This document shows positions 18,030-26,531 of a stretch of 64,000 bases of DNA, piece after piece (position 1 is the first letter of the stretch; the number at the start of each line of letters is the position of its first letter). Under the pieces are notes generated by a model. The model was not told the origin of the DNA and ran no database searches. It worked only from the letters and a program-made list of their open reading frames with translations. Source of the stretch: Desulfofustis limnaeus (GTDB lineage Bacteria > Desulfobacterota > Desulfobulbia > Desulfobulbales > Desulfocapsaceae); the NCBI RefSeq assembly GCF_023169885.1, contig NZ_AP025516.1, positions 2,304,501 through 2,368,500 on the forward strand. The letters are read 5' to 3'. Both the position numbers and the translations under genes were made by a program.

Positions 18030-18306
18030 GGTTCATCAGGATTAATCGTATTTTTTTTGGAAATACGGGCAAACATCCCGGCGAAGGGCATCGCTTCCAA
18101 ACGCTGCTCTTCGGCCTGATCGCCGTCACGCCACGGCTGACAGACAGGCCATCCATGGCCTGCTGTCAGTTGCGGACGTCCTGTCCGCAACCCTGCGGGC
18201 CTTCTGTGGCGTGCCAACGGGCCTTCGCGAGGCGTTCTCCAGCAATGCCCTTCGCCTCCCGGTCGCAAATAGGTACAGGTACGCGTGAGTCGGATGAACC
18301 TTTTTT
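18030..18306 (+). repeat. large fold-back intergenic repeat, copy B, ending in a T-tract
   Basis: GGTTCATC at 18030 pairs with GATGAACC at 18293-18300. Inner arms match too: GGCGAAGGGCATCGCT near 18080-18096 against AGCAATGCCCTTCGCC near 18241-18257, then CTTCGGCC against GGCCTTCG. The centre has two more hairpins: CTGACA/TGTCAG with AGGCCA/TGGCCT (18137-18169), and a perfect GTTGCGGAC/GTCCGCAAC (18169-18191). Six T residues follow the right end. The right 80 bases resemble copy C at 31875-31958. It fills the whole gap between the chaperone and ferredoxin genes. Confidence 0.75.
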
Positions 18307-19268
18307 CTTTTTTTACACCGGAACGGGACCTTGCTCCGGTCCAGATAATCGTCGACCGCTGCCTGCGCAAACGCCTTGCCGCCAGCGATTGCCGGAAATG
18401 TACCGAGGTCTGCGCAAGCGGTGCCTTGCGCCTGGACCGCCGGGAAATCCGATTCGAGCCGGATCACTGCTCTTCCTGCATGCGCTGTGTGGCCGTCTGC
18501 CCCAACGAAGCGCTGGTCTCCCGGATCGGCATGGAGCAAATCGTTGCCTCGCTGGCTGGCCGCGACTCCGTTGTGATAACCTGCGAGCGACAACATCCCC
18601 CTGCGACCGAAAAGCTTGTCGTGCCCTGCCTCGGCCTGTTCTCGCCGCTCTCCCTGCTGGCCGTCGCTGCTTCGGGATGCCCGAACATTCGGTTTGAAGA
18701 CCGCGGTTGCGACACCTGCCGTAATCGGACCGCGGCTGAGCAGTTCCGAGAGGCCCTGTCGCGGAGTGCCGATGCCGCGGCTCGACTATGCGGCACCACT
18801 TTGGCACGAGGGTCGAACCAAGATCACCAAGAGACCCACCAGGGACAACGGCGTTCCTACCTGTTCCACCTGGGCCAAACGATACGGCTTTCGAGTTCGT
18901 CCCGAAGCGAGACCTGGTCCTCGGAACAGCGGTCGGATTCGGCATCGCGCCGACGTCTCCCCCTGTCGGCACGCCTCATTGCCGGATCGATGCAGCAGGT
19001 GGATCCGGCAACACACCGGCTCTGGCGCGACCTCTGTGGGCCTCGCTTGACCATCACCGGTTCCTGCTCCCCCTGTCCGCGCTGCACCGGTATCTGTCCC
19101 ACCGGAGCGCTCAAACGTGACGGGCGAGGGAGCGCCAAGCGATTGCTCTTCAACTGGATGCGCTGCACCAGTTGCGGGCTCTGCGTCAGTTTTTGCAAAG
19201 CCTCCGCCATCAACCTGCAGCCACCGCCACTGCTTGATCCTTCCCAACCGCTACCGCCGCTCGCGTGA
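18294..19268 (+). CDS. multi-cluster ferredoxin-like protein of the arr operon
   Basis: 324 residues, apparently cytoplasmic. Two ferredoxin modules at the N-terminus (DCRKCTEVC; CSSCMRCVAVCP) and two at the C-terminus (CSPCPRCTGICP; CTSCGLCVSFC) flank a central region with isolated cysteines (ITCE, PCLGLFSP, GCDTCRN) and a low-complexity Arg/Ser linker around residues 180-225. I do not know a named family. Position directly after arrA-arrB-chaperone suggests electron delivery or Fe-S/Mo maturation for Arr, in place of a membrane ArrC. The start is uncertain: the ATG at 18294 lies inside the right end of repeat B, with a GTG at 18285 as alternative, and neither has a strong ribosome binding site. 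Confidence 0.75.
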   Translation: MNLFSFFTPERDLAPVQIIVDRCLRKRLAASDCRKCTEVCASGALRLDRREIRFEPDHCSSCMRCVAVCPNEALVSRIGMEQIVASLAGRDSVVITCERQHPPATEKLVVPCLGLFSPLSLLAVAASGCPNIRFEDRGCDTCRNRTAAEQFREALSRSADAAARLCGTTLARGSNQDHQETHQGQRRSYLFHLGQTIRLSSSSRSETWSSEQRSDSASRRRLPLSARLIAGSMQQVDPATHRLWRDLCGPRLTITGSCSPCPRCTGICPTGALKRDGRGSAKRLLFNWMRCTSCGLCVSFCKASAINLQPPPLLDPSQPLPPLA

Positions 19269-19298
19269 GATCAGCAGACCAAGCGGACACGATCTGCC

Positions 19299-20471
19299 CT
19301 AAAACCAGTTCCTGGTTTTAAGACAGAACTTCACCAGCATGAGCATTACCGGTACCTCGATCAATACACCCACCACGGTGGCCAAGGCCGCCCCCGAAGA
19401 AAGGCCGAAGAGCATGACAGCAGTGGCGATCGCCACCTCGAAATGGTTCGAGGCGCCAATCATCGCTGCCGGTGCGGCATCCTCATAGCGCAATTTCAAA
19501 AAGCGGGCCGCCCCGTACCCGAGGATGAAGATGAAGATCGTCTGGAGAAAAAGCGGAATGGAGATCCAGAGAATGGTCAACGGGTTGGCCAGGATCACTT
19601 CACCCTTGAAGCTGAAGAGCAGCACGAGGGTGATGAGCAGAGCGGTAATGGTAATGGGGGTCAAGACATGCAGAAACCGTTCCTTGAACCAGGCCTCACC
19701 CTTGGCCCGAATCAGCCAGGTACGGGAAAAGTAGCCGGCCACCAACGGCAGGGCCACATAGATGGAAACCGAGAGCAGCAATGCCTGCCAGGGTATGGGC
19801 AAGCGACCGACACCCAGCAGAAAACCGCCGAGCACCCCATAGAGCAGCAACATGACCAGAGAGTTGATCGCCACCATGACCAGGGTCAAGCCATCATTAC
19901 CGCGAGATAGATACCCCCAGACCAAGACCATGGCGGTACACGGAGCGATGCCGAGCAGGATGCAGCCGGCAAAATAGCTGCGCCAGAGCGGCACCTCGAG
20001 CATCTTGACGCCGTCCTGCAGCACCACCACGCCGGCGCCGTGCTGCGCCCCCACCGGGAGATCGAGACCGAACGGCATCTTCACCAGGTCGATGGCATCG
20101 GCACCAATCAAGCCGCGAAACAGCACCCCAAGAAAGAGCAAGGCTATGGCATACATGGTAAACGGCTTGACGGCCCAGTTGATGAACAGCGTCAGCAGCA
20201 CCGGTTTGCCACTGCGGCCGGCCTTGATCACTCCGGCAAAATCGATCTTGACCATGATCGGATACATCATGAAAAAGAGGCAGATGGCGATCGGGATCGA
20301 TACCACGGGGGCGCCTCCTACCGTCACCGCCATACGATCAAGGGACCGGGCCAGGTCCGGGGCCCAAGTACCGAGCGCCAAGCCGCCGACAATGCAGAGG
20401 CCTACCCAAAGGGTCAAATAACGCTCGAACAGACTCGACATCCGGCGCTTTTCGGGTTGTTCCGCACTCAT
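19299..20471 (-). CDS. acr3: Acr3-family arsenite efflux permease
   Basis: 390 residues with about ten membrane helices. It exports As(III) using the proton-motive force. Family hallmarks are [16 protein letters not shown] in helix 2, [19 protein letters not shown] with the essential thiolate Cys in helix 4, and [19 protein letters not shown]-type helix 9 followed by [12 protein letters not shown] start it at the ATG at 20471, 13 bases after the arsR stop; a TTG 39 bases earlier also keeps the frame. It forms the arsR-acr3 operon and removes the arsenite produced by Arr and by cytoplasmic reduction. Confidence 0.95.
   Translation of the reverse strand: MSAEQPEKRRMSSLFERYLTLWVGLCIVGGLALGTWAPDLARSLDRMAVTVGGAPVVSIPIAICLFFMMYPIMVKIDFAGVIKAGRSGKPVLLTLFINWAVKPFTMYAIALLFLGVLFRGLIGADAIDLVKMPFGLDLPVGAQHGAGVVVLQDGVKMLEVPLWRSYFAGCILLGIAPCTAMVLVWGYLSRGNDGLTLVMVAINSLVMLLLYGVLGGFLLGVGRLPIPWQALLLSVSIYVALPLVAGYFSRTWLIRAKGEAWFKERFLHVLTPITITALLITLVLLFSFKGEVILANPLTILWISIPLFLQTIFIFILGYGAARFLKLRYEDAAPAAMIGASNHFEVAIATAVMLFGLSSGAALATVVGVLIEVPVMLMLVKFCLKTRNWF
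19300..19320. terminator. 9-bp perfect hairpin between converging ferredoxin and acr3 genes
   Basis: TAAAACCAG, three bases, CTGGTTTTA. It overlaps the last codons of acr3 and lies 31 bases beyond the ferredoxin stop. The A/T-rich stem ends could serve as a short bidirectional terminator, though no long T-run follows. Confidence 0.4.
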
Positions 20472-20484
20472 GATTGCCACTTCT

Positions 20485-20826
20485 TCAGGAACAAAGTTGT
20501 TTTCGATCAAGGGTCGCCAGCCGACCTAGCATTTTTTGCACATCCGCATCATCGTTGTGCCAACCGGAAAGGAGTCGCAACATCTCGGCGGCATAGGGTG
20601 AGGCGAATGTCTCAGCAGGACGGTAATAGAGCCAACTCCCTTCTTTGCGCGAACAAGCCAGTTCGGCTTCCTCCAACTGCTTCAGATGGCGCGACACCGT
20701 TGACTGGGATAAACCGAGTAAGTCCTGCACCTCACAAACGCATAATTCGCGCCGCTCAAGAAGTTTCAGAACGCGGACCCGACTCGGGTCGGACAAGGCC
20801 TTCATGGTTTTGATGAATGATTTCAT
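20485..20826 (-). CDS. arsR: ArsR-family arsenic repressor (second copy)
   Basis: 113 residues. The winged helix has [30 protein letters not shown], with the CVC metalloid ligands, and a recognition helix [16 protein letters not shown]. It is clearly paralogous to the copy at 5702 (both begin M(K/R)xFIKxMKALSDP). I chose the internal ATG at 20826 from that similarity; AGGAG lies only two bases before it, and an ATG at 20844 is the alternative. It is followed by acr3 and should repress the shared promoter until As(III) binds. Confidence 0.9.
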   Translation of the reverse strand: MKSFIKTMKALSDPSRVRVLKLLERRELCVCEVQDLLGLSQSTVSRHLKQLEEAELACSRKEGSWLYYRPAETFASPYAAEMLRLLSGWHNDDADVQKMLGRLATLDRKQLCS

Positions 20827-20864
20827 GTCTCCTCTCGAATTCATTCATACACGCACACATGTGC

Positions 20865-20892
20865 ATATTAAGGTAAATCCTCTACGTGTCAA
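20865..20892 (-). promoter_or_regulatory. sigma70-type promoter of arsR-acr3
   Basis: Minus strand: TTGACA (20887-20892), 16 bases, TAATAT (20865-20870). A CACATGTG palindrome at 20856-20863 lies directly downstream of the -10 and is a candidate operator. Confidence 0.7.
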
Positions 20893-20929
20893 GAGAGACC
20901 CGCACCGCCACTGTCAACGGGTCTCTCTA

Positions 20930-22828
20930 CTACAACTGGTCCAGCGAACGTACCGGCAGCGGCTGTCCAGCCGGTGCCGGCGGCGCAACCGTTGCCGGTG
21001 CCGCCGGAGCGGTCATCGGAGTCGGTGGCGGTTGGGAAACAGGCAGATCGAACGCGTCGAGGGCCGGTTCGGATACGGTGGCGGGCTGCAGAGCCTGTTG
21101 CCGCTCCTCTTCCTCGATGGTCGGCAGCAGAAGCGGATCGATGATAGCCATCTCCTGCTCCACCCGCTCGATATTGCCCAGCACCTTGTCGGCGATCTCG
21201 ACCTCGGGGTACTTCACCAGGATATCCTTGAGTACCCGGCGGGTCTCCACCAGCAGCCGCTTACGGCTCTCCAGGTCGGTGGTCTTGGTGAAGCGGATGA
21301 ACAGGTCGGCGGCCTTGCGCCGTTCGTTCATGGCGGCCTTCAACGACAATTCCTTGATCTTGTCGGCAGCTCTGGTGCCAAACTCACTGTCCAACAGAGA
21401 GGTGAAGACCCCGATGGCGGTGTCAAAATCATCCTGATCGGCCGCCAGCATCCCCTCGTTCCAGCGCCGCTGCAACTCCTGCATCTGCTGGATCTTGGCA
21501 GTCTCCCGATCGACCTCTTCGGCCAGGACCAGGTCGTCGAGCTTCTTCTGCACCGCCTGAAAGCGATCGCTGCCGACAATCTGTTCCGGTACGGTTTGCA
21601 GCAGTTCCATGGCGTCCTGAAATTTCTTCTCGGCCATCAGGGCATCGGCCTGCGAAAGATACCCCTGAAACCAGGCTTCGGCACGCTGCTGGGCATCGGC
21701 TCTAATCACATCCACATTGGAGGAGACCGGCGAGTAGGGGTACTGCTCCAGGAAACGTTGGGCCTGCTCGACGATACCATACCCGTCGCGGGCCGGCAGG
21801 TAGCCGAGATAACTACGTAACAATTGCGAGTATTCACTGAGTTCTGGGCTGCCGGTGGCACTGCGTTCGAGAATTGACAGCTGCAAGGCGGCCCATTGCT
21901 CGATGCGGCCGATGGCCTGATAATCGGCGGCGATCTGGGTGTACTGCTGTTGAGCCGCAGGGTAGTTGCCGGCAGCGGTATGGAGGTCGGCCAGGACTTT
22001 ACGCAAGGAGAGCAGGTCGGTCGGCTGCTCCTTGGACACCGACATGGCCTCGACAATCTGCTGATAGATGGCGGCCGCCTTTTCCGGCTGGTCCAGGAAC
22101 ATCAAGGCATTGCCATAGAGGATCTTGGTCTTGAGGTCGACTCGCTCGATCTGATGCGGGGGAATCTTCAGCCACACCTGCACCACCTCGTTGTATTCGC
22201 CGTTGGCCGAATAGCGCTCAACCAAGGTTTCCGCTTGGTTCAAATCGGCATCGTCCGGACGTTGCTGCCAGCCGGCATCCTTGTCATGGGCCTCGCCGAG
22301 CATTCTGCCACAAATCCCTTCGAGAAAAGAGACATCCTGCCGCTGCAGATCGAAGACCGCCTCGGTCTCAAGGGGGGTCGGCACCACCTGGTTTCGCTGC
22401 AGCAAGATGTCGCGCATCTGTTGGTAACCGTTCAATACCTTTTGCAGGTCACGAAAACAGCGAACCATCGTCTGGGCCTGCTCCTTTTCGATAGAGATCG
22501 CCGCCGCCTGGCGGTCCAATTCCTGCCACCGTTCGAGTTTGCGTCCATATTCAAAGATCCGGTCATTGACATAGCTGACCGGCAGTAGATCCATCGGTTC
22601 CGGGGCGGTGCCCGAAGCCTCGGCAACGGCGGGCGCCACCGGCTGCGGGCCCGGCACTTCGGCGGTGACTGGCGGCGCCGGCCTGTCCAGGCTCCGCTCA
22701 ACGATGGCCGGTTGCTGCCGGGTGTCGGACGGCGTGGACCTTCCCGGCAGGGAGAGCGGCTGCATAGCACAACTGGAAAGCACGAACAAGAGACTCGCCG
22801 AAGCGACGGTTATGGACACCGATTTCAT
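20930..22828 (-). CDS. TPR-repeat lipoprotein of unknown function
   Basis: 632 residues. A signal peptide ending in lipobox LSSC (about residue 19) anchors the mature protein in the membrane. A proline-rich linker precedes a long all-helical region (about 90-560) with degenerate tetratricopeptide repeats, such as VWLKIPPHQIERVDLKTKIL and ALMAEKKFQDAMELLQ; the last 70 residues are Pro/Ala-rich. I do not recognise the family. Gene order places it immediately downstream of a bifunctional PBP on the same strand, so a scaffold role in cell-wall synthesis or outer-membrane lipoprotein activation of the PBP is possible but unproven. Confidence 0.8.
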   Translation of the reverse strand: MKSVSITVASASLLFVLSSCAMQPLSLPGRSTPSDTRQQPAIVERSLDRPAPPVTAEVPGPQPVAPAVAEASGTAPEPMDLLPVSYVNDRIFEYGRKLERWQELDRQAAAISIEKEQAQTMVRCFRDLQKVLNGYQQMRDILLQRNQVVPTPLETEAVFDLQRQDVSFLEGICGRMLGEAHDKDAGWQQRPDDADLNQAETLVERYSANGEYNEVVQVWLKIPPHQIERVDLKTKILYGNALMFLDQPEKAAAIYQQIVEAMSVSKEQPTDLLSLRKVLADLHTAAGNYPAAQQQYTQIAADYQAIGRIEQWAALQLSILERSATGSPELSEYSQLLRSYLGYLPARDGYGIVEQAQRFLEQYPYSPVSSNVDVIRADAQQRAEAWFQGYLSQADALMAEKKFQDAMELLQTVPEQIVGSDRFQAVQKKLDDLVLAEEVDRETAKIQQMQELQRRWNEGMLAADQDDFDTAIGVFTSLLDSEFGTRAADKIKELSLKAAMNERRKAADLFIRFTKTTDLESRKRLLVETRRVLKDILVKYPEVEIADKVLGNIERVEQEMAIIDPLLLPTIEEEERQQALQPATVSEPALDAFDLPVSQPPPTPMTAPAAPATVAPPAPAGQPLPVRSLDQL

Positions 22829-22951
22829 CGGATCACTCCCTGTTATGGATTCACCTGGTGGTACACATCAAAACGGCCTCGCCGAAACGATGTCGATACG
22901 AGTTTACTAACCTATCGGAGAAAAAGCAAAAGAGTTTAACGGCGAGCGTAC

Positions 22952-25900
22952 TCAGTCCAGCCCCTCTGATGCCACTGGGCTCGGTTCCTCCACCGCCCAG
23001 AACGGGGCGAAGCTGCGCTCCGGTTGCAAAGCTCCGTCCGGCCCCGGCGAACCGAAGGTCAGGATCGATGGCTGGTAGCGATCAAGCGGATCCACCAGTT
23101 GCATCGGTACGACGGCTCTGCCGCCCTGCTCATCGCTCACTTTGACGTTTTTCTGCCCGAGTTCCCGGCGCTTGATGGCCAGGCCGTAAAAGGAGAGGTC
23201 CACCGGATCGAGATCGGCGGCGTAGGCTTGCTGTCCGACAATCTTCTCGACAATCGTCGCCCACGCCGGCAAGGCGCCAAGGGAACCGGTGACCCGTGTC
23301 GACGTTCGGCGCATCGGCTGGTTGTCGTCGTAGCCCACATAGACCCCGATGGAGTAACCGTCGTCGAGCGTCAAACCGCTGCCTTCCGGTCCGGTAGCCG
23401 GCAAATAGCCAAAGAACGAGGCATTGGTGTAACGATTGGCGGTACCCGTTTTGCCGAGCAACGGCACGGACAACTCGAGTTCCCCAAGACCCTCCCCCGT
23501 CGCTCCGCGCAGCTTCACCTGTTGATCGGCGTAGCGTCCGGTACCGAATTTGACAGTATTTTCAAGGATATGACCGAGCGCCATCGAGACCTTGGGAGAG
23601 ACCAGACGGCGCCGGCTCAGCTGCGGCCGGAACACCACCACTCCCTCTTCGGTCTCGATCCGATCGATTATTCCCAGGCTCTCGTTGATACTTCCGTCTT
23701 GCTCGACAAACAGATGGGTCTCCCCGCTCACCATGGCCTCGTAGATCCTGGTCGTCTCGAGCAGGGTGACGGAGTTGGAGCCGAGGGGAAAGGACAAGAC
23801 CGGTTCAAGCCCGCTCCTGATCCCTGTCGCCTCGCCCAGAGCCAGCAGATACTGGAGACCGACGAGAATCCGGTAATCTTCCACGTGCTCAAGCACCTCC
23901 ATGGCGTACGGCGCCAGTTCCTTGAGCCGTTGGTATTCCGCCTCCACCTGGCGGTCAACGAAATCGAACGCCTGCACACTCAACAGGTTGCCGAGCCTGA
24001 TCCTGCCGATAAATCGGTATCGTTCCGCATTGCTCAACGAGAGGAGATAGCGCAGCAGGCTGGTTCGCTGGATCGGGGTCATACCGGCAGCCATCGACGC
24101 TGGATTGATGAAATGATAAGTATCGCTGGATTGATGAAATACCAGTTGTGCCGCAGTGGATCGTAGCGGAGCGCCGAAGGCGCGATCCGCCTCGTCAACC
24201 CCGCCACCGCCGGCTTCTCCGAGGTACTCGTCCAGTTGCCGGCGCAGGCTCGCCAGATTGAGATACGAACGGTTTAGCAGGGCCCGGCGCAGCCGCAGCT
24301 CCTCTTCCTCGGAACCGCTCCCGCCGTCATCGAGATCACGAGTGATCTGGTCGCGAAAGGAGGAGAAACCGAGGCCGTAGTGGAGCGACTGCAGGGTATC
24401 CAGTTCATGGACCAGCCCTTCGAAGATCAGATCCGTCTCGATGGACTGCACCGTCTTGCGATAGGCAGCCTGACGGATCTTGTCGCGGTTCAGCACGATC
24501 CCGTACCGGTCACGGATCCGTGCCACAAAACCGTTGTAGGGCTCGCTCTGACCATCCACAACCCGCGGCGTCAAACCGAGATGTTCAGCGACCTCGCGGA
24601 ACTGGTCACTGGTGAGCCGATCGCACAGATGGGCGGTCAACCAGACCGAGGCGAGGTTCTCCGATTTGACTCCGGCCCAACTCATGCTCACCTGCTGGTG
24701 TTCGATGTCATGATCGGGACGGGGGAAATAGGGAAGGTTCTGATAAACGAACACGTTTCGTTGATTGTTCAGGATATCGGCACTGCTCCAGCCCAGCTGC
24801 AGGGCAGCGGTATAGACAAACGGCTTGAACGACGAGCCCATGGTGCGTTTGCCGTAGACGGCGCGGTTGTAGAACCGGTTCTCGGTGCCGCCGACAACGG
24901 CGACCATGCGGCCCTGGCGCATGACCACCGCCGCCCCTTGGACCAGCGGGTAGCGCTCGAGATCGAGCCAGACCGCTGAACCTTCACCTATTTCCCGAAC
25001 GCTCACCCAAAGCCGATCGCCAATCGTGATCTGAGCCAGCAGGGTGGCATAATCCGCGGCGGCGGCCTCGCTCCAGCGGTGCTGCCGCCACTTGGCCAGC
25101 GCGTCGACGATCTGCTCCAAGCCCCTGCCATCGATGATGCCGACGCCCCGATCGCCACCCAGATCAACAATGATCTCGATCTCTTTTCCGGAGCCGGTGA
25201 CGGACTGCACCGTGCCGAATAAAAAGGCCCCGGGCTCGACCAGAAGGTCGCCGCTGTAATCGAGTTCCTCTGCTTCTTTCTGCACCTCTTCACGGCTGTA
25301 GCCGCGCAGGCGGACATCGAGATACGACAGATGATCCCGCAAGGCCGCCAGAGCAACCCGCTGCAGGTCGCGGTCCACCGTGGTGATGATGCGCACCCCG
25401 GAAGTGGTGATATTGTCGATCCCATGTTCGGCCAGTGCCGCCCGCACCATTTCAGAATCGACGGCATCGGTCACCAGGGCCATCACGTAATCGAGCGGAA
25501 AGCCGACTTTTCCTTTGTTGAAAGGGATCGAGGTCGCCACGCTTTGTTGATGTACGGCTGCTGAAATCATCCCCAGTTCCAACATCTTGTCAAGGACATA
25601 ACGGACCCGTTCGGTGGCCCGCTGTTCGGCCCGGGCAGCTTCTTCCGTGGTCTTCTTGATGAATGGATTGTAGGCGTTGGGACGTTTGACGCTACCGGCG
25701 ATGAAGGCGGCCTCGATCAGGTTCAGCTGCTCCGGCTCTTTGTCGAAGTAGTAGCGGGCGGCGACGCCGAGGCCGACGCGGTTGCCGCTCACGTAAAACT
25801 GGTTGGCGTAGAACTCGAGGATCTGTTCCTTGCTGTAGTGGTATTCGAGCCGCAACGCATAGAGCAGTTCCTTGAGTTTGGCCCGAAACGATCGTTCCTC

Positions 25901-26305
25901 CCGCTTGAACAGGTTCTTGGCGGTCTGCTGGCTGAGCGTGCTGCCCCCCTGAACGATACGGCCGGCCTCGATATTAGCGATGGCGGCACGCGCAATACCG
26001 ATGACGTCGAAACCGAAGTGGCTGAAAAACCGATTGTCTTCGGCCGCCACCAAGGCATTAACGAAGTGCTTTGGAATCTCCCGGTACTCGAGATAACGTC
26101 GATGGGAATCGGCAAAGAATACCCCGAGAGGCGTTGTCCCATCCCGGTAGAAAACCGGGCTTTCCTTACCGAGTATGCGACGGATGTTGTCCTGCGAGAT
26201 CTCCGGACCCGGCTCGACGACCACCAAGTGGTAGAGCACGCCGCCACCGGCCACACCGACAAGCAACACCACCGTAAAGAAGAAAAGGAACAACTTTTTG
26301 ATCAT
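22952..26305 (-). CDS. class A penicillin-binding protein with enlarged transpeptidase region
   Basis: 1,117 residues, against about 750-850 for typical PBP1 proteins. After one N-terminal helix comes the GT51 glycosyltransferase with EDNRFFSHFGFD and GGSTLSQQTAKNLF. The transpeptidase has SxxK (SSFK, near residue 490), SxN (SEN, near 547) and KTG (near 950). SxN and KTG are about 400 residues apart, roughly 200 more than in E. coli PBP1a or PBP1b. The extra segment (about 580-810) is charged and helical and contains a Gly-rich EAGGGG linker. It builds and cross-links peptidoglycan on the periplasmic side. The TPR lipoprotein lies downstream, and the LysM transglycosylase gene is divergent. 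Confidence 0.92.
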   Translation of the reverse strand: MIKKLFLFFFTVVLLVGVAGGGVLYHLVVVEPGPEISQDNIRRILGKESPVFYRDGTTPLGVFFADSHRRYLEYREIPKHFVNALVAAEDNRFFSHFGFDVIGIARAAIANIEAGRIVQGGSTLSQQTAKNLFKREERSFRAKLKELLYALRLEYHYSKEQILEFYANQFYVSGNRVGLGVAARYYFDKEPEQLNLIEAAFIAGSVKRPNAYNPFIKKTTEEAARAEQRATERVRYVLDKMLELGMISAAVHQQSVATSIPFNKGKVGFPLDYVMALVTDAVDSEMVRAALAEHGIDNITTSGVRIITTVDRDLQRVALAALRDHLSYLDVRLRGYSREEVQKEAEELDYSGDLLVEPGAFLFGTVQSVTGSGKEIEIIVDLGGDRGVGIIDGRGLEQIVDALAKWRQHRWSEAAAADYATLLAQITIGDRLWVSVREIGEGSAVWLDLERYPLVQGAAVVMRQGRMVAVVGGTENRFYNRAVYGKRTMGSSFKPFVYTAALQLGWSSADILNNQRNVFVYQNLPYFPRPDHDIEHQQVSMSWAGVKSENLASVWLTAHLCDRLTSDQFREVAEHLGLTPRVVDGQSEPYNGFVARIRDRYGIVLNRDKIRQAAYRKTVQSIETDLIFEGLVHELDTLQSLHYGLGFSSFRDQITRDLDDGGSGSEEEELRLRRALLNRSYLNLASLRRQLDEYLGEAGGGGVDEADRAFGAPLRSTAAQLVFHQSSDTYHFINPASMAAGMTPIQRTSLLRYLLSLSNAERYRFIGRIRLGNLLSVQAFDFVDRQVEAEYQRLKELAPYAMEVLEHVEDYRILVGLQYLLALGEATGIRSGLEPVLSFPLGSNSVTLLETTRIYEAMVSGETHLFVEQDGSINESLGIIDRIETEEGVVVFRPQLSRRRLVSPKVSMALGHILENTVKFGTGRYADQQVKLRGATGEGLGELELSVPLLGKTGTANRYTNASFFGYLPATGPEGSGLTLDDGYSIGVYVGYDDNQPMRRTSTRVTGSLGALPAWATIVEKIVGQQAYAADLDPVDLSFYGLAIKRRELGQKNVKVSDEQGGRAVVPMQLVDPLDRYQPSILTFGSPGPDGALQPERSFAPFWAVEEPSPVASEGLD

Positions 26306-26531
26306 TGATTCGGGACGTGCGACGAACGTTGTTGAAAAAAACGATGGGAAACACCGTCAAATACGGTTTTCGTGAACAATTTTCTTGCGATAAAAATCAC
26401 TTCGGGTTTAACTGATGCAATTTGTACGGGCACCGGCAAAATTGTGGTGAATGTACCTTGTTAACGGCGATAACTCAAGCCGCATTTGCCGATGGCGGGT
26501 GAATGTGGCCGGAAACGGCACCTATCTGGCA

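Noticed and set aside
18030-18306. CRISPR repeat or integron attC site
   Set aside because: It is one large fold-back structure, without regularly spaced identical repeats, spacers, cas genes or integrase.
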